A stretch of 64,000 nucleotides of DNA from Bradyrhizobium icense (GTDB lineage: Bacteria > Pseudomonadota > Alphaproteobacteria > Rhizobiales > Xanthobacteraceae): assembly GCF_001693385.1 (NCBI RefSeq), contig NZ_CP016428.1, forward strand, positions 1,178,001-1,242,000, read 5' to 3'. The position numbers and the translations under genes were made by a program. The notes beneath the pieces are model-generated. The model saw only the letters and a list, made by a program, of their open reading frames with translations, was not told the DNA's origin and ran no database searches. Shown here one piece after another: positions 63,194 through 64,000 of the stretch (position 1 is its first letter; every line of letters begins with the position of its first letter).

Positions 63194-63577
63194 ATGACCT
63201 TTCAATCCATCCTTTCTGTAGCGGCCGGCGGCGCTCTGGGATCAGTTGCACGATACTTGGTCGGCATCGGCTCAGGTAAGCTGTCCAGAAGCGACTTTCC
63301 GTGGGGCACGCTGATCATCAACGTGACTGGCTCATTTCTGATTGGCGCATTGGCAGGCTTGATTGCAGCCAAATGGGACCTGTCACAGACGATGCGGATG
63401 TTCCTGACAGTCGGCATCTGTGGCGGCTTCACAACGTTTTCGACGTTCTCCCTCGACGCTTACTACTTAATTGAACGCGGCCAGACCTGGGCATCATCTG
63501 CTTACGTGGTTGCGTCGGTAGCGCTGTCCGTTGGAGCACTGATCGCCGCGTTGCGGCTCGTGCGGGCACTTCCCTGA
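63194..63577 (+). CDS. crcB: CrcB/Fluc fluoride exporter
   Basis: A 127-residue protein with four membrane helices. Family motifs are GGALGSVARYLVG at the start, WGTLIINVTGSFLIGALAG with the conserved Asn, and GICGGFTTFSTFSLDAYYL with the TTFSTF fluoride track. Fluc channels work as dual-topology dimers that let fluoride leave the cell. AGGAG lies 8 bases before the ATG, inside the riboswitch hairpin. The EamA-type gene begins 2 bases past its stop, so both are likely under fluoride control. Confidence 0.97.
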   Translation: MTFQSILSVAAGGALGSVARYLVGIGSGKLSRSDFPWGTLIINVTGSFLIGALAGLIAAKWDLSQTMRMFLTVGICGGFTTFSTFSLDAYYLIERGQTWASSAYVVASVALSVGALIAALRLVRALP

Positions 63578-63579
63578 GC

Positions 63580-64000
63580 ATGAAAAATCTCCTGCTCTCT
63601 TGGGTATTTTGGGCGTTGCTTTCCGCAGCATTCGCGGCCCTAACGGCCGTCTTCGCAAAGGTCGGCATTGAGAACGTCAACTCGGACTTGGCGACGTTTA
63701 TTCGCACTGTGGTCATCCTGTTGGTGGCCGCACTGATCGTCTACGCCTCGGGAGGCTGGCAACAGCCGTCCAGCGTTTCCTTGAAGACGTGGGTGTTCCT
63801 CATCCTCTCGGGTGCCGCGACAGGCGCTTCCTGGATTTGCTACTTTCGCGCCTTGAAGCTGGGGGATGCCGCGCGTGTTGCTCCGATCGATAAGCTCAGC
63901 GTCGTCTTCGTGTCGGTTTTCGCGGTGCTCTTCCTCGGTGAACGACTTTCGCTGCCAAATTGGCTCGGCGTGACTTTGATCGCGTGCGGTGCCGTTCTTG
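63580..64000 (+). CDS. EamA-family (DMT) transporter, N-terminal part
   Basis: The first 140 codons of a membrane protein that runs off the right edge. MKNLLLSWVFWALLSAAFAA is the first helix, followed by LTAVFAKVGIENVNSDLATF, FLILSGAATGASWICYFRAL, and APIDKLSVVFVSVFAVLFLG. These are the hallmarks of one EamA half (about 140 residues, five helices). Many relatives are single-half proteins, so the end may be close. It starts 2 bases after the crcB stop and is probably translationally coupled. Its part in fluoride resistance is unclear. Confidence 0.88.
   Translation, partial: MKNLLLSWVFWALLSAAFAALTAVFAKVGIENVNSDLATFIRTVVILLVAALIVYASGGWQQPSSVSLKTWVFLILSGAATGASWICYFRALKLGDAARVAPIDKLSVVFVSVFAVLFLGERLSLPNWLGVTLIACGAVL

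Overview
The window reads as the chromosome of a Bradyrhizobium-like alphaproteobacterium (Nitrobacteraceae, Hyphomicrobiales). The evidence is high GC, CtrA and ChpT cell-cycle genes beside chemotaxis and flagellar genes, a DUF1134/EipA envelope protein, a RegR/ActR-type regulator, a XoxF-type dehydrogenase, and dispersed hairpin repeats of the style seen in that genus. The genus is inferred from gene content; no database was searched.

1-24 kb is metabolic. It holds a CoA-transferase plus acyl-CoA dehydrogenase operon with a divergent LysR gene, an ArsR-type repressor with an SRPBCC protein, two tandem CYP153-like P450s, and an isovaleryl-CoA dehydrogenase-like gene. These are followed by a DUF898 membrane protein, an M48 protease, an L,D-transpeptidase, a ThDP enzyme, a PD-(D/E)XK-like orphan, an M20 peptidase, an SDR, several very small genes, and hflKC. 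Two genes here (about 2.65-3.04 kb and 5.58-5.90 kb) are relics that keep both ends but have lost their middles.

25-39 kb is an accessory stretch. A sensor kinase and LuxR-type regulator sit upstream of xoxF. Then come an Rnk-like factor, a NoeA-like methyltransferase, a small YLDPGTGS protein, a membrane sulfatase-like hydrolase, a Tat-exported phosphoesterase, a RegR-type regulator without a kinase gene beside it, and a trehalose-synthase-like glycosyltransferase broken by an in-frame TAG. At 36.75-37.02 kb lies a frameshifted copy of the 5' part of the sensor kinase gene, with its upstream dyad still conserved. A tRNA-Val(CAC) closes the region.

41.4-43.4 kb is the most unusual part. It is a two-gene cassette (an unrecognised protein plus an XRE/ImmA-IrrE protease-regulator) with a perfect 13-bp inverted repeat in front. 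It is bounded by direct repeats that duplicate the start of the adjacent YHS-domain gene. No integrase is visible. It is the best candidate for an undescribed small mobile defence-like or regulatory system.

44-64 kb is largely core. It carries cysQ-like, chpT, cheA-cheW-cheY-cheB-cheR, a YjfC/YjfM/YjfL-like trio, a cytochrome P460-cupredoxin fusion, ctrA, fliI-fliJ, an ECF sigma/anti-sigma pair, and flhA. CtrA-like boxes are visible before cheA, fliI and flhA, and three GANTC sites lie before ctrA. The window ends with a fluoride riboswitch, crcB, and a truncated EamA-family transporter. Start codons were moved from the longest open frame where a ribosome-binding site or signal peptide supported a later start.
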